The notes beneath the pieces are model-generated. The model saw nothing but the letters and a program-made list of their open reading frames with translations, was not told where the DNA came from and searched no databases. A program made the translations under genes and the position numbers. From Sipunculus nudus (taxonomy: Eukaryota > Annelida > Sipuncula > Golfingiida > Sipunculidae): 64,000 bases of DNA. Below, one piece after another: positions 1 through 12,884 of the stretch; position 1 is the first letter of the stretch; each line of letters starts with the position of its first letter. The stretch is from positions 43,343,676 through 43,407,675 of the forward strand of contig CM049311.1 of NCBI GenBank assembly GCA_026874595.1. Reading direction: 5' to 3'.

Positions 1-240
1 GTGATCCTTGGCACACCGGCATGTTTGGAGAAAAAATTAAACCTGCACAATTTTTCGTCCCGATGTACACAGATGAAACATCATCAGAATCAATCCTCGT
101 AGGCACCGTGCACCTCGGTGTAGCCACCGTATACATCCGGGAGTCTCCGTTTAGCCACCGGGAGCTTTGTATTGAAACCGGCACTTTCCAGGTGCAAGTT
201 TAAAGTTTTTGTCCGATCATGCTGGTGCACCAAGGATCAC
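1..240. mobile_element. Small TIR element (MITE-like), 240 bp
   Basis: The first 23 bases (beginning GTGATCCTTGG) are the near-perfect reverse complement of 218-240 (ending CCAAGGATCAC), giving terminal inverted repeats of about 23 bp around a 195-bp interior. The interior has no supported coding content. The left flank is off the window, so a target-site duplication cannot be tested. The size and ends fit a non-autonomous DNA transposon; the superfamily is not assignable. Confidence 0.6.
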
Positions 241-422
241 TACAGATGCAACATGGTGTTAACACGGTTGATGCCCAGTGTTTACACGGCGATGCCGTAG
301 ATAACATGGATGATTCGGGAACAATGCTCAGGGATTATCCCTGTTGCAATCCGTGAATATGTGAAAGCCCCATTTACGAAATCGAACTGCTGTCCCCGGA
401 ACACCACAGAATAAGGTCCGGG
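241..422. repeat. Imperfect ~90-bp direct duplication before the LINE fragment
   Basis: The stretch around 331-371 (ATCCCTGTTGC, then a TGAATATGTGAAAG-like run) recurs around 423-462 with a few changes, so the start of the LINE-derived frame is a local duplication. No other gene is visible here. Confidence 0.4.
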
Positions 423-1068
423 GTGATCCCTGTTGCTATCCATGAATGTGTTAAAGGGGCCCAAAAGGCACAGAGAGGTTTTGGAAAAAATACAGATTCT
501 ACACTGGAAGCTCTAAAAGTAGTACGGGCGAAATATAACAACATGCTTAAATTATCAAAAATAAATGCACTAAGTGAAAAGATACAAGAATGCAAAGATA
601 ACACAAAGAAACTATACAAGCTTGTCACTGAGATTACAGGTGTTAATAAAGACAATCCACTGCCAAAGGGGCAAGTGATGAGGATCTAGCCAACCAATTT
701 GCCAACATTTTCCTGAGTAAAATAAACAAAAAAAGATCAAGTCTGGACAAATTTCCACATTATCAGCCTACAAGAAAAGATGTAAAATCTTTTAATAATT
801 TCAGGCCTCTATCTCAGAGAAAAGTTACAGCAATTATCAATAGTTTGAAAAGGAAGGAAGAGCTGTGAAACAGATGCACTGCCAAATATTCTTCTTAAGA
901 AAATGCTTCTAGCAGTGGTCATCAAAATAACAGACATTATTAACATTTCACTGGTTGAAGGGAGATTTCCCAGAAGGTTGGAAGGAGGCTATAGTACGTC
1001 CCCTTCTAAAAAAAAATTGGTCTTGAATTAATATCTTCAAATTACAGACCTGTGAGTAATCTACCATT
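423..1068 (+). pseudogene. LINE reverse transcriptase, N-terminal part (decayed)
   Basis: A broken reading frame gives a linker rich in K and N, then blocks resembling the region just before and at the start of the reverse-transcriptase domain of CR1/Jockey-group non-LTR retrotransposons: 'NNMLK', 'NTKKLYKLV', a segment ending 'EGRFPEGWKEAIVRPLLKK', and 'SSNYRPVSNLPF'. The frame shifts near 680, 860 and 1015. The similarity stops exactly where a family A repeat begins at about 1069, and the missing continuation ('NVLEKAV') resumes at 12885. The element was therefore intact over this span before being split. It has no functional potential. Family placement is by recalled motif similarity. Confidence 0.75.
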
Positions 1069-1790
1069 TTTAGCTCAGCTGACTGTAAGTCATCTGAGCT
1101 ATAGTGATCACCCTTTGTCTGTCGTCCGTCTGTCCGCCCGTCTGTTAACCTGGCACAAATCGTAACCGCTGGACCTAGAAATTTGTAACTTGACATTCTG
1201 AGAGGTCCATGAAAAATCTCCTTGGAAACCAGAAATGAGGTCTCTGTTACCCATATCCTTTGAGCTATGGGGCCCCAAAGTACCCCCTTCCCCAGTCAAA
1301 AATTTCATACAAAAACTTCAATATCTCATTAACTGATGGTCATGATATTTGGCATACATATTGATCATGAGATGTTCCATCAGTTCCTGCAGACTGGTGG
1401 CACCACCTGTTTTTTATTTTCAAATTTTTACAATTTTTTTTTCTCTATTTTTGAGACCTTTAAGGATGTAGTTATCTGTCAACAGGGTGCAAATCATAAC
1501 GACTGGACCTATAATCTTCATTCTTGACACACAGGGAGACCCATGAAAAGTCTCCATGGAAACCTGAAATTAGGTCCCTGTTACCTTTATTCTTTAAGCT
1601 ATGGCACTCCAAAGTACAGCTCAGAATAATTGAAATTTTGATACAAAAGCTAAAGTATCTGAACAACTAATGCAGAGATCACCATAATTGGTTGCATAGA
1701 TATTAATCATTGAGTATTTCATCAGTTTCTGCAGACTGGTGGCACCATCTGTATTTGTCCGGGTGTTTTTACAAATTTTTTTCACAATTT
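1069..1790 (+). mobile_element. Family A1 element, left end plus monomers
   Basis: After the hairpin at 1072-1100 (arms AGCTCAGCTGACT and AGTCATCTGAGCT, loop GTA) come CCGTC-type simple repeats. Then come two copies of a roughly 331-bp monomer, starting near 1169 and 1500. Each includes 'gacctaatttcaggtttcc'-like and 'ctctatttttgagac'-like tracts and a copy of the GGTGGCGCCACC palindrome with one or two mismatches. The element's right end lies at 12850-12884. Confidence 0.65.
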
Positions 1791-2700
1791 TTAGCTCAGC
1801 TGACTATAAGTCGTCTGAGCTATAGTTGTGGTCCATTGTCCATTGTTGGTCCATAGATGAAACCATAAGACCTAGGAATCCAAAATTTGGCATAATGTTA
1901 GATGTCCCAAAGATCTCCTACCGAGCAGAAACTGGGTCTTTGCGACTTTGTTCCTCTGAGAAATTAAGGAAAAACCTCAATTTTTAGCTCAGCTGACTAT
2001 AAGTCATCTGAGCTATAGTCGTGGTCCATTGTCCGTCGTCCGTCCGTCTGTCCGTCCGTCCGTCCGTAGATGTGGCACGTTTTGAAACCGTAAGACCTAG
2101 GAATCCAAAATTCGGCATAATGTTAGATGTCCCCAAGATCTCCTACCAAGCCGAAAACTGGGTCTTTGCAATTTCTTTCCTTTGAGAAATTAAGGAAAAA
2201 CCTCAATTTTTTATTAAAAACCTATTTTCACACTTCAGGACTGCCTAATATCAAAACCACTCATCTGTTTTCCTTCATATTTACCATAAATATTCCTCTT
2301 TATAGTTCCTATGTACATGCCAGAAATTATGTCTGAATTATATAATTTTAAAAGTTATGAACCTAAACATAATGCATTTTGTAAAAAATCAGGAAAGATA
2401 TTTGATCACTTAACACAAAACATGTTAAAGCTATGGACTTTTTTTCCAGTAATATAACTTTAATTAATCAAAATTAAATTGTATACCCAAAATTAGATCA
2501 AAATTCTTTTAAATTTTTTTAAATATTAACAAAAATAAAAAATTGGTACCTTAAATTTTGCCCAACTTTGACCATGGCACGTTTTTTTCCTGTAAGTACT
2601 GTGGATTTAATTTTCACAGCATGTTTTTGTTAGCATTTTGTCTGTTAACACCGAAAATTTGAAACCAGTTGATCAGAAAACTGTAGATTTTATTGTTGGC
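1789..2700 (+). mobile_element. Two family A2 left ends in tandem (truncated copy, then longer copy)
   Basis: Hairpins of the AGCTCAG type begin at 1793 and 1986. The first copy breaks off after about 190 bp. The second runs to about 2700 and matches the first 750 bp of the full-length A2 element at 26691-29326. The first copy ends with the same 'aaaaacctcaat' tract that precedes the T-run. The second A2 copy therefore inserted into the T-run of the first. Confidence 0.6.
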
Positions 2701-5700
2701 AGTCTGCCAAAACTATAAATAGATCCAGACTGACCTCTAGCCTGTTGCCAAATCTGAAATAGTAGCCACACCATTGCATAAGCTCATGCAGGGGCCCTGC
2801 CCTGAGGGGCTTGACACCCATGAAGTGATCACATGGTGCCCATGAGGTGTTCACATGTCACCCATGAGGTGATCACATGCCATGTGCTTGGATTCACTGA
2901 TTGAACTCTTGACCTATATCTGGCTCTACTGAATGAACTCTTGATCTGTTCCCAAATCTGAAACAGTTGACAGTTTCTCAACCTATTTAAAGATACAGAT
3001 TCAATCTTGGCCTGTTGGTGAATCTGTCTACACATACTGAAAGACTTTGGTTAAAATTTCTTTTTTTCAAGCCGACATATTCATAAACTTTTTATCAAAA
3101 TATCTAGAATAATAAAAGATGCAGTACTTTCATTGTTAAAGGTCCAATAGTTCTGCCAAAAATCATTCTTGTAAACTTGAACAAAGGCCACCTAAGAATA
3201 ATTTTTGTGCAATGTTACAGAAGATATAATTGAAATAATAATTTTGTAGAAGAACACTATTGCAGTCCTCAGTTTGAAAAAGACATAATAATGGCCATAA
3301 GACCAACTCAAGCTTTTCACAACTCAACCAAAAATCAACAAACTGAGTATATTCTGATATGATTGAAAGAACCATGTCCTAGGATAATTCTTTTGAAAAA
3401 TTGAACAATTCAACTTGACAGTTTCATCATTAAGCTGAAAGAGGCTAAAATTATGAGGTTTTTTGCCCATAAAAAACAGGTCAATGTAGGTGGCACCACT
3501 AAATCTATAACTTCAAATATGAGTCATGTGACCAACATTTGCACAATACCTGGTAATGCTAGCTTCTGTCATTTCTGAGAGTACTATGTCAGTATGCTTA
3601 CTTGGCCAAATGACTGTTCAAATTTGTGTAACTGCACTAAAATTCATCAAATGCAAACCGTTTGAACAAACTTGAGAGGGCTTGCCTCTGGGATCATTTA
3701 TTTAAAATATTTAACAATTTGGCTGGACCGTCTACAAGAAGACGACTTTTAAAATATTGTCAGCTTTTTCCTTATAAAATCTAAGTAAATGCAGATAGCA
3801 AAAAAATAAGCTGAATCCCACAAAATTTGATATGTGATAGATTATTGTATAAAATCTGGGAATGGTAGCTCCTGCTATTCCTGAGAAATTATGGATTAAT
3901 GTACAGATTACCAATGACCCCCGTACAAAAATAGGTCAATTCAGGTGGCGCCACCAATACCTGAATTTCATATATGACTTATGTGACCAACACTTGCAAA
4001 AAATTTGGTGATGACAGCTCTGGCTGTTTCTGAGACTGTCATTTTAGTATGCTTTTTTGGACAGATGACTAAGTTCAACTTCCTGAACAAAATTGAGGGA
4101 GATGGTATAAAAGAATATTTCTGTGAAATATTGAGCAATTTGGCTTGAGTGTTTCGGAGGAAAAGATTTTTAAAGTTTTTTTTAGCTTTTACTCTATAAA
4201 ATTTAAGAAAATTTTCAGATGGCTAATTTTTTTGCATTAAATTTCATGATGCTAGCTCCAATCATTTTCAAAATAGTATGGGTAAATGTACAGAGGACAA
4301 ACGCCGCCACACCATCGCATTAGTTCACAGGTTCACTAAAAATTAATACCTGATGCATACTGAATGCAAAATTGAAATACAGATACATCTCACTGATGGC
4401 AAAATCTTGAATTAATTTGACTATGGATACCAATTATTTATAATCCATGTACAGCCGTCTTAATATACCCACAGATAGCTGTATAGCTGTGATTGTAAAC
4501 ATTGCCTGGCATGAGGAATATCTAAAAATTATAAATCTACATTTTTTAAAAGCTTTTAAAAAACATTCTTGTCAATATTAACCATAGATAACCTGAAATC
4601 TAAATGTCAAGAGGCATGATGTAATAAATGCTGATAAACTGGTGCCAGTCTAGATGTATCTAGATGTATCTGTGTATCTGCTTCAAACAGCTAACATATA
4701 TGGTAAAATGACTCAATTCAATCTTTATAATTCAGCCAAAATTCATTCTTTGGATCCATTAAAAACCAAATTTTTATAAGAATTATTCAGGGGATTATTC
4801 TTGTAAAATATTATACAAATTGGCCTCAGTAGGGTCAGTCAAAAAAAATTTTACAGGTTTATAACTCATATGGGAAAATACAGCAAAATGGCTAAGTTAA
4901 GCTTCCCATAACTCAGCCAAAAATCACTGACCCAAAACCATTTGAACAAACTTGAATTATCAATATCTAAGGATAATTAATATGTGAGATTTAAGAATTC
5001 GGCCCAGTGGTTTTTGAGGAAGAGATCTTTGTAGCCACTGAGCTAAAATGGGCTGTTACAGCATATGACTAAATTCAGCTTCCCATAACTAAGCTAAAAG
5101 TCACTGAACATAGACCATTTGAACAAATTTCAGAAAGCACTACCCTAGGATCATTTCTGTGCGATATTAAACTATTTGGCCATATGGTTTCAGAGAAGAA
5201 GTTTTTGTAGCCGTCAGTATGATATGGGCACTGATGACCCCCATACAAAAAAGGTCGATGCAGGTAGCGCCACCAATACCTCAATTTCAGATATGTCTCA
5301 TGTGAACAACATTGGCATAAAATTTGGTGATGATAGCTCCAGCCTTTTCTGAGATTGTAATTTTACTATGCTTTTTTGGACAGATGACTAAGTTCAACTT
5401 CCTGTAACTCGGCCAAAAATCACCGAACTTAAACCCTTCGAACAAACTTGAGTAAGATTATTCCAGGAATCATTACTGTGAAATATTGGACAATTTGGCT
5501 GAACAGTTTCGGAGAAGAAGATTTTTAAAGCTTTTTTAGCTTTTTCCCTATAAAATCTAAGAAAATGCAGTTAGCCAAAAGGTAAGCAAAATCCGATATA
5601 GTTTTTTAGATGACTAATATTTTGCATAAAATTTTGTAATGCTACCGCTTGCCGTTTTCAAGATAGTATGGGTTAACGTACAGACGACGGCTGACGGACG

Positions 5701-5746
5701 CCGGACGACGCCACACCATCGCATAAGCTCACAGGTTCGCTAAAAA
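2700..5746 (-). mobile_element. Family B element, minus orientation, right end missing
   Basis: Read on the minus strand, this begins at the family B left end near 5716-5746 (reverse complement of AGCGAACCTGTGAGC). It contains a second degenerate copy of that left end near 4316-4345 and continues toward the tandem 'TGATCACCTCATGGG' block near 2815-2885. This is the same module order as the complete copy at 18512-22381. The palindrome GGTGGCGCCACC occurs exactly at 3943-3954. Confidence 0.6.
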
Positions 5747-6300
5747 CAAACAGACATTAAGTGGTGTAAAGTACTTCAAATCATATAATATACAACTGTT
5801 TATTTAACCTTACAAAGACCTTACCTTCACTAACACATTGTCTAGGGTTATTTTAAAGAGACCAGTCTCACAAATCAACAAACATTTGGCTCAAAAGCAC
5901 CTTCTCTGCCTCCCTTTGTAAATTCAACTGATTATGTGAAGGTCATCCAGGGCTATGAGTATCAAGCAACTGGTCTCAGCTGGTATCAACTGGCCACAGC
6001 CGGCCAAAGCTGGCAGAGCCAGGTCAGTTGCCATGGTGATGTCTGGACCCCACCTGCCTGCACTGGTTGACCTCTTGACTTGCCACTTGAAACTTGCACT
6101 GCTGCCAAATCTGTTTTCAAACACTGAAAGCCTTTTTCAATTGGCTACACTGCTTTTTAAAAGCTGCATTTACCCAATCCGTTCTTATAAAACTTGCAGT
6201 ACTCTACCATGTAATAATTCTTGTTAAGTTTAAACCAATCAGCTTAACAATTTCATCATAAAACAGTGTATAAACTAGACAAATCTATAATTACATTTTT
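5747..6300. repeat. Unassigned stretch with short CTGG-rich tandem motif
   Basis: No gene is seen. About 5965-6090 is made of irregular repeats of an 'ACTGG...CAGC' type motif, which opens short frames on both strands. The rest resembles degraded family B sequence. Confidence 0.3.
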
Positions 6301-7307
6301 GCTTGTAAAAAAAAAATCAATGTAGGTGGCACCACCAATACCTAAATTTCAGATATGACATATGTGAAAAACATTGGCATAAAATTTGGAAATTATAGTT
6401 CCAGCGGTTTCTGAGATTTTAATTTTAGTGTGCTTTTTTGTACAGATGACAAAGTTCAACCTCCTATAACTCAGCCAAAAATCTCCAAACCGAAACCATT
6501 TGAACAAACTTGAATTATCAACATCTGAGGATAATTAATGTGTGAGATTTAAGAATTTGGCCCAGTGGTTTTTGAGAAGAAGATCTTTGTAGCCACTGAG
6601 CTAAAATGGGCTGTTATGGCATATGACTAAATTCAGCTTCCCATAACTAAGCTAAAAGCCACTGAAAAGAGACCATTTGAACAAACTTCAGAAAGAACTA
6701 CCCTAGGATCATTTTTGTGCGATATTAATCATTTTGGCCATATGGTTTCAGAGAAGAAGTTTTTTGTAGCCCTCAGTGTGATACAGGCACTGATGACCCT
6801 GTACAAAAAAGGCCGATGCAGGTGGCACCACCAATACCTCAATTTCAGATATGACCTACGTGACCAACATTGGCATATAATTTGGTGATGATAGCTCCAG
6901 CCGTTTATGAGATTTAAATTTTAATATGCTTTTTTGCACATTTAACAAAGTTCAACCTCCTGTAACTCAGCCAAAAATCTCCGAACTGGAACCATTCAAA
7001 CAAACTTGAGAAAGATTGTTACAGGGATCATTTCTGTGAAATATTGGACAATTTGGCTGGACAGTTTCGGAGAAGAAGATTTTTAAAGCTTTTTTAGCTT
7101 TTTCCCAATAAAATCTAAGAAAATGCAGTTAGAAAAAAAATAAATAAAATCTGATATAGTTTTTTTGGGGACTGATTATTTGCCAAAAATTTGGTGATGC
7201 TAGCTCCTGCTGTTTTTGAGATAGCTATGGTTAACGAACAGAAGACGCACGACACACGACGGACGCCGCCTCACCATTGCATAAGCTCACAGGTTCGCTA
7301 AAAATCA
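6300..7307 (-). mobile_element. Family B fragment, left-end half, minus orientation
   Basis: Collinear with the left third of the family B copy at 7557-10179, in reverse. It terminates at 7273-7307 with the reverse complement of the B left end (GCATAAGCTCACAGGTTCGC). It carries GGTGGCACCACC variants at about 6325 and 6822. Confidence 0.6.
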
Positions 7308-7556
7308 AGAAATATATTTACTCCCTTAACAAGAGGATTGCTGAAGCTAGAGATTTTTTGTCAGGGATGTAACATTATTTTATCAAGATTCAATTGAATA
7401 CCCAAAATTAGTTCTGAATTTTTCAAATTTTATAAGTTATTAGTATAAATATAAATTAGTACCTTAAATTTTGCCAAACTTTGACCATGGCATGTTTGTT
7501 TCCTGTGAGCACTGTTGATATAATTTTCATATCATGCACACATAAGGATTTCAGCT

Positions 7557-10179
7557 TTTTAGCGAACCTGTGAGCTTATGCGATGGTGTGGCGGCGTCCG
7601 TCGGCCGTCGGCCGTCATCTGTCGTCTGTACGTTAACTTATACTATCTTGAAAACGGCAAGAATTAGCATCATCAAATTTTATGCATAAAATTAGTCATC
7701 TAAAAAACTCTATCGGATTTTGCTTATTTTTTGGCTAACTGCATTTTCTTGGATTTTATTGGGAAAAAGCTAAAAAAGCTTAAAAAATCTTCTTCTCCGA
7801 ATCTGTTCAGCCAAATTGTCCAATATTTTACAGAAATGATTTCTGGAACAATCTCTCTCAAATTTGTTCGAATTGTTTAAGTTCGGTGATTTTTGGCCGA
7901 GTTACAGGAAGTTGAACTTAGTCATCTGTCCAAAAAAGCATACTAAAATTACAATCTCAGAAATGGCTTGAGCTATCATCACCAAATTTTATGCCAATGT
8001 TGGTCTCATGAGTCATTTCTGAAATTGAGGTATTGGTGGCGCCACCTGCATCAGCCTTTTTTGTACAGGGGTCATCAGTGCCCGTATCAAACTGAAGTCT
8101 ACAAATAACTTCTTCTCTGAAACGATATGGCCAAATTGTTTAATATCACACAGAAATGATCCTAGGGTAGTGCTTTCTGAAGTTTGTTCAAATGGTCTCA
8201 GTTCAGTGACTTTTAGCTAAGTTATGGGAAGCTGAATTTAGTCATATGCCGTAACAGCCCATTTTAGCTAAGTGGCTACAAAAATCTTCTTCTCAAAAAC
8301 CACTGGGCCAAATTTTAAAATCCCACACATTAATTATTCTTAGATGTTGATAATTCAAGTTTGTTCAAATGGTCTCAGTTCAGTGACTTTTGGCTGAGTT
8401 ATGGGAAGCTGAATTTAGTCATATGCCGTAACAGCCCATTTTAGCTAAGTGGCTACAAAAATCTTCTTCTCAAAAACCACTGGGCCAAATTCTTAAATCT
8501 CACACATTAATTATCCTTAGATGATGATTATTCAAGTTTGTTCAAATGGTTTTGGTTCAATGATTTTTGGCTGAATTATGGGAAGCTGAACTTTGCCATT
8601 TTGCTGTATTTTCCCATATGAGTTATAAACCTACAAAACATTTTTTGACTGATGATACTGAGGCCAGTTTGTTTAATATTTTGCAAGAATAATTCCCTGA
8701 ATAATTCTTATAATAATCGTCTTTTATGGTTCCAAAGAATGAATTTTGGCTGATTTATAAAGATTGAATTGAGTCATTTTACCATACATGTTAGCTGTGT
8801 GAAGCAGATACATCTAGCCTAGCACCAGTTTATAAGCATCCATTACATCATGCCTCTAGACATTTAGATTTCAGGTTATCTATGGAAAATATTGACAAGA
8901 ATGTTTTTTAAAAGCTTGTAAAAATGTAGATTTATGATATTAGATATCATCTGTACACTAACTCATAATTTCTCAGGAATAGCAGGAGCTACCATCCCCA
9001 AATTTTATGCAATTATCTGTCACAAAATAAATGTTGATGGATTCAGCTTATTTTTGCTAACTGTATTTACTTAGATTTTACAGGGGAAAAGCTGAAAAAA
9101 ACTTTAAAAGTCTTATTCTTCTAAACGCTCAGAAATTTACAGAAATGATCCCAGAGGCGAGCCCTCTCAAGTTTGTTCAAATGGTTTGTGTTTGATAAAT
9201 TTTAGCAGAGTTACATAACAGGCCAAGATTGTGTATGTTTCTTGAATAGGTTGAGGAACTGCCAACTGTTTCAGATTTGGCAACAGATCAAGAGTTCATT
9301 CAGTGCAGCCAAATATAGGTCAACAGTTCAATCAGTGCAGCCAAGCCTAAGGCATGTGATCACCTCATGGGTGTCATGTGAGCACCTCATGGGCAGCATG
9401 TGAACATCTCATGGGTAGCATGTCATCACATCATGAGTATCATGTGATCACCACATGGGTGTCATGCCCCTCAGGGCTGCATATGGAGCCAATCTGTGAG
9501 CTTATGCAATTGTGTGGCTACTATTTCAGATTTGGCAACAGGCAAAAGGTCAGTCTGGATTTATTTATAGCTTTCGCAGACTGCCAACTGTGTCAGATTA
9601 GGCAACATGTCAAGAATTCACTCAGTGCAGCCAGGTACAGGTCAGAAGTTCACTCAGTCTAGCCAGGTGCAGGTCAAGAGTTCACTCAGTGCAGTAGCCT
9701 GAGCCAGTTATTTGTCACAGTACACACGGGGCAACAGCCTTTCTCACCTAAGCCTGGTCAGCCCCATGCATCAGACTCAGGGTAAGTTTGATGTATTGGC
9801 CTGTTATTCTGACCTGTCTATGTGTCTTTAATGGCTTTCTCGTTCACAAGACAGGTGTCGCCATCTGCAATGACTTTTGCAAAGTGTATGTGCCTGCTTA
9901 ATTCTACGGAGGAATTTGATATATCAGCCTGAAATTGGGCATATTTATACATGTCAAATAGCTTTGTTGTATACAAGACTGGTGGTGCCACCTACAATTA
10001 TTTTTGTGTTGTGTGCACCATTGCGAGAATTTCAGCAGTGATGTTTGTGTATTGTTTCTTGTTCAGATGTTTAGTACTTGCATTGTTCATATATATGAAA
10101 AGTAGTGGTTCAGCATTGAAGCGTTATACCTGGTGTATATCCATATGCACAGGTTCGCAATAGGCCTGTAGGCCTTGTT
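7557..10179 (+). mobile_element. Complete family B element, 2.6 kb, with both ends and a known empty site
   Basis: The left end is a T-run then AGCGAACCTGTGAGC. The right end is CACAGGTTCGC, then the hairpin AGGCC-TGT-AGGCC, then TTGTT. GCGAACCTGTG and CACAGGTTCGC are 11-bp subterminal inverted repeats. The two A2 copies elsewhere in the window lack this insert at the same position and show only a T-run there, so these are true element ends and the insertion made no visible target duplication beyond T. An exact GGTGGCGCCACC lies at 8035-8046. There is no coding potential, so it is non-autonomous. Confidence 0.75.
9354..9480 (+). repeat. ~22-bp tandem repeat inside family B
   Basis: Five to six imperfect copies of a unit like CATGTGATCACCTCATGGGT. 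Homologous blocks occur at 21378-21495 and, reversed, at about 2815-2885. It forms part of the family B body. Confidence 0.6.
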
Positions 10180-10840
10180 AGTTTAGAAAGCTGAAAGAAA
10201 TTGGCCAAATATTGTAGCTTTTATTAATGTTTTTATGAGACCATGTCAGACCTTAGCTCTCCCGTGCCCCTCTTGAGTCACCTGTATGTTGACCTTGTTG
10301 ACCTTTCATCAAATTATGCACGCTTGACGCGAGGCATACACTTGGGCAGCCAGGCAGCTTATGGCCAGCCACAGTTTATCCAGGTGTCCAACCCAACTCA
10401 TCTAATAGTTTTAACTAACAACATAACAATAAACAATAAATTAATAAATTTTTATTGGTTTTTAATAACAAATTAAAGAAAAATGGAAAAGAAATTTGTT
10501 AGTTGATAATAACAGGAAATTAACTTGCAGATACTGATGATATAAGAATCTTGTATCGATTGATAGAATGTCACGTATTCCAAATAACACCATGCAGTCA
10601 CCTATGGTATTTTTCAGTTCAATTTTAATGATAAAAAAATAAATCATATTATTCATTACTAATCATGAGGGATCATATGAAGGAAATTAATGATAGACAA
10701 AGATGCAGTTGATAATATTAATCTAGATTCCTGCTGTGTCTAGTGTGTACATTGATGTGAAATTATTCCAAAATGAATATATTACATTTATTTTTTTTTT
10801 AATATGAATAAAAGCCATAAAACCAGGTACTTATGATCAT

Positions 10841-12365
10841 TATTGTATCCCCAGACAAAGTCTGGATACTATGGTTTCACCGCCGCAGAAAAACCTTAAG
10901 AGCGGGATAACTCAAAAAATATTTCACTGATCTTTTTCAAACTTCACATTTGTATAGATATAGGTAAGGGGACGAAGCCTATTTAAAATGGGTCATGACC
11001 TATCCTAGGATAGTGACCTTGACCTTGAATAGGTTCATTTTTGCTGAAAATAACACAAATTCTTAAATATCTCAAGTAAGCTTGCATGGACTGGTCCATA
11101 AATCAAGGTGACCGAAGATCTTGGATAGCCTTGTTATATACCGCAAACTGGTGGCGCCACCTATTATCCTTTTCTTGTTTTTACGCCTTTTAATACCCCC
11201 ATAATTGCCACTTGACAGTACTGTAGGCATTATAAGTAAAAAACTAATGGACAGATTTCTTTCATATTATGCACATGTAGAGAGATGGGTTATGGGATGA
11301 GGTCTATTTACATTTGGGTCATGACCTTTACCATGAGAGTGGCCTTGACCTTTAATGTGTCCATATTTGGTGAAAATCACACACCTCTTATGATATCTCC
11401 AGTGTTGATAGCCATATGGATTACAAACGTGACTTGTGTATTGCCCACCACTAAAGTAAGAACCCTATAGGTTCTAGGGTCATGAGGTCAAAGGTCAAGG
11501 TCACTGGACTTGCATCTTAAAAGATACTGTGGATGCATTTTAAGCCAAACTTTCATCCCAGGTCTTCCATCTTGAATATATAGCTCACTTACCAATAGTG
11601 GATGATCCATATCAATTTGGGGTCACAAGATCAAAGGACAAGGCCACAGGAGCTATCTGTTAGCTTAAAAATTAGTTTCTGGATGATAATTCCTGCTTTT
11701 ATTGATGTATTGATTTCAAACTTGACTTATATATGTCTTATTGAAAAAGCAAGACTCCAATTGATTTAGGGGTCATGAGGTCAAAGGCTAAGGTCACAGT
11801 ACCCACTTATTTAGAAAGATTGTGGATGTATTTTCAGCCAAACATTTGATCTGAGACCTTTCATCTTGCACATATAGTTCATCTGCCTATAGAGGAAGAC
11901 CCCTATCAATTTTGAGGTCACAAGGTCAAAGGTGAAGGTCACAGGAGCCATCTGTCCAAAAATTAGTGTCTGGATGATAATTCCTGCTTTTATTGATGTA
12001 TGGATTTCAAACGTGACTTGTATATGACTCATTGGAAAAGCAAGACCCAAATTGATTTTGGGGTCATGAGGTCAAAGGTCAAGGTCACAGGACATCTTTA
12101 AAGAGATTGTGGATGCATATACAGCCGAACAATTCATTTCAGATCTTTCAATTTGCATATATGGTTCACCTGCCAAGAGTGGAAGAACCCTATCAATTTT
12201 GAGGTCTGAAAGGTCAAAGGTGAAGGTCACAGGAGCCATCTGTCCAAAAAGTAGTTTCTGGATGATAATTCCTGCTTTTATTGATGTATGGATTTCAAAC
12301 TTGACTTGTATGTGTCCCATTGGAAAAGCAAGACCGAAATTGATTTTGGGGTCATGAGGTCAAAG
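10841..12365 (+). mobile_element. Family D1 element (AGGTCA-rich), left end and body
   Basis: It begins with GTATCCCCAGAC, loop AAA, GTCTGGATAC: a terminal hairpin in which the second arm lacks two G. It lies exactly where A2 sequence breaks after 'attatt'. An exact GGTGGCGCCACC is at 11150-11161. The body continues as monomers of about 145 to 290 bp containing 'gaggtcaaaggtcaaggtca' at 11483-11503 and 12067-12087 and related copies. The right end is lost; family A1 sequence follows from 12366. Confidence 0.6.
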
Positions 12366-12884
12366 GTTTTATGAATTTTTTTCTCTATTTTTTGAGACCT
12401 TTAAAGATGTTGTTATCTGTCAACAGGGTACAAATCCTAACAACTGGACCTAGATTCTTCATTCTTGTAATACAAGGAGGCCCATGAAAAGTGTCTGTGG
12501 AAACCTGAAATTAGGTCTCTGTTACCTATATCCTTTAAGCTATATGACTCAGAAGTATCCCTCAGAATAATGGAAAATTTGATACAAAAGCTGAAGTATC
12601 TAAACAACTAATGCAGAGATCACCATGATTCTTTGCATAGATATTGACTATGTGTTTTTTATTAGTTTCTGCTGACTGGCAGAGCCACCTGTATTTTTTT
12701 ATAGTTTATACATTTTTTTCTATATTTTTGAGATATATGAATACAGAGACAATCTTGGCCTGTTGGTTAATCTGTTTGATGCTTCAGTTGAATGGGTATA
12801 TACTACCATTCAGATGATAAAATTTCCTTTTACGAATCTCTTCCCAGTCAGCTGAGTGTCATGACCCATGGGTCACTTGTTTTC
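12366..12884 (+). mobile_element. Family A1 right portion and right end
   Basis: A1 monomer sequence ('ctctattttttgagaccttt') leads into the family A right end at 12850-12884: CAGCTGAG, the palindrome TGACCCATGGGTCA, CTTGTTTT. This closes the insertion begun at 1069. Confidence 0.65.

Larger units (their letters stand above)
7308..10840 (+). mobile_element. Family A2 body fragment, split by a family B insertion
   Basis: 7308-7556 and 10180-10840 together match a continuous stretch of the full-length A2 copies (about 27790-28690, and the inverse of 40200-41100). The B element at 7557-10179 interrupts it. At the right edge the match stops at 'tcattatt', where a family D end begins. Confidence 0.7.
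1069..12884. mobile_element. 11.8-kb nest of dispersed repeats inserted in the LINE
   Basis: The left boundary is a T-run followed by the AGCTCAG hairpin of family A. The right boundary is the matching family A end: CAGCTGAG, then the palindrome TGACCCATGGGTCA, then CTTGTTTT. LINE coding sequence abuts both sides. The outer insertion is thus a family A element, later invaded by B, A2 and D copies annotated separately. No host gene is seen inside it. Confidence 0.7.

Noticed and set aside
1108-1308. Minus-strand frame with RTDGRTDGRQT
   Set aside because: It is the translation of the family A CCGTC simple repeat; the same peptide appears wherever that end occurs.
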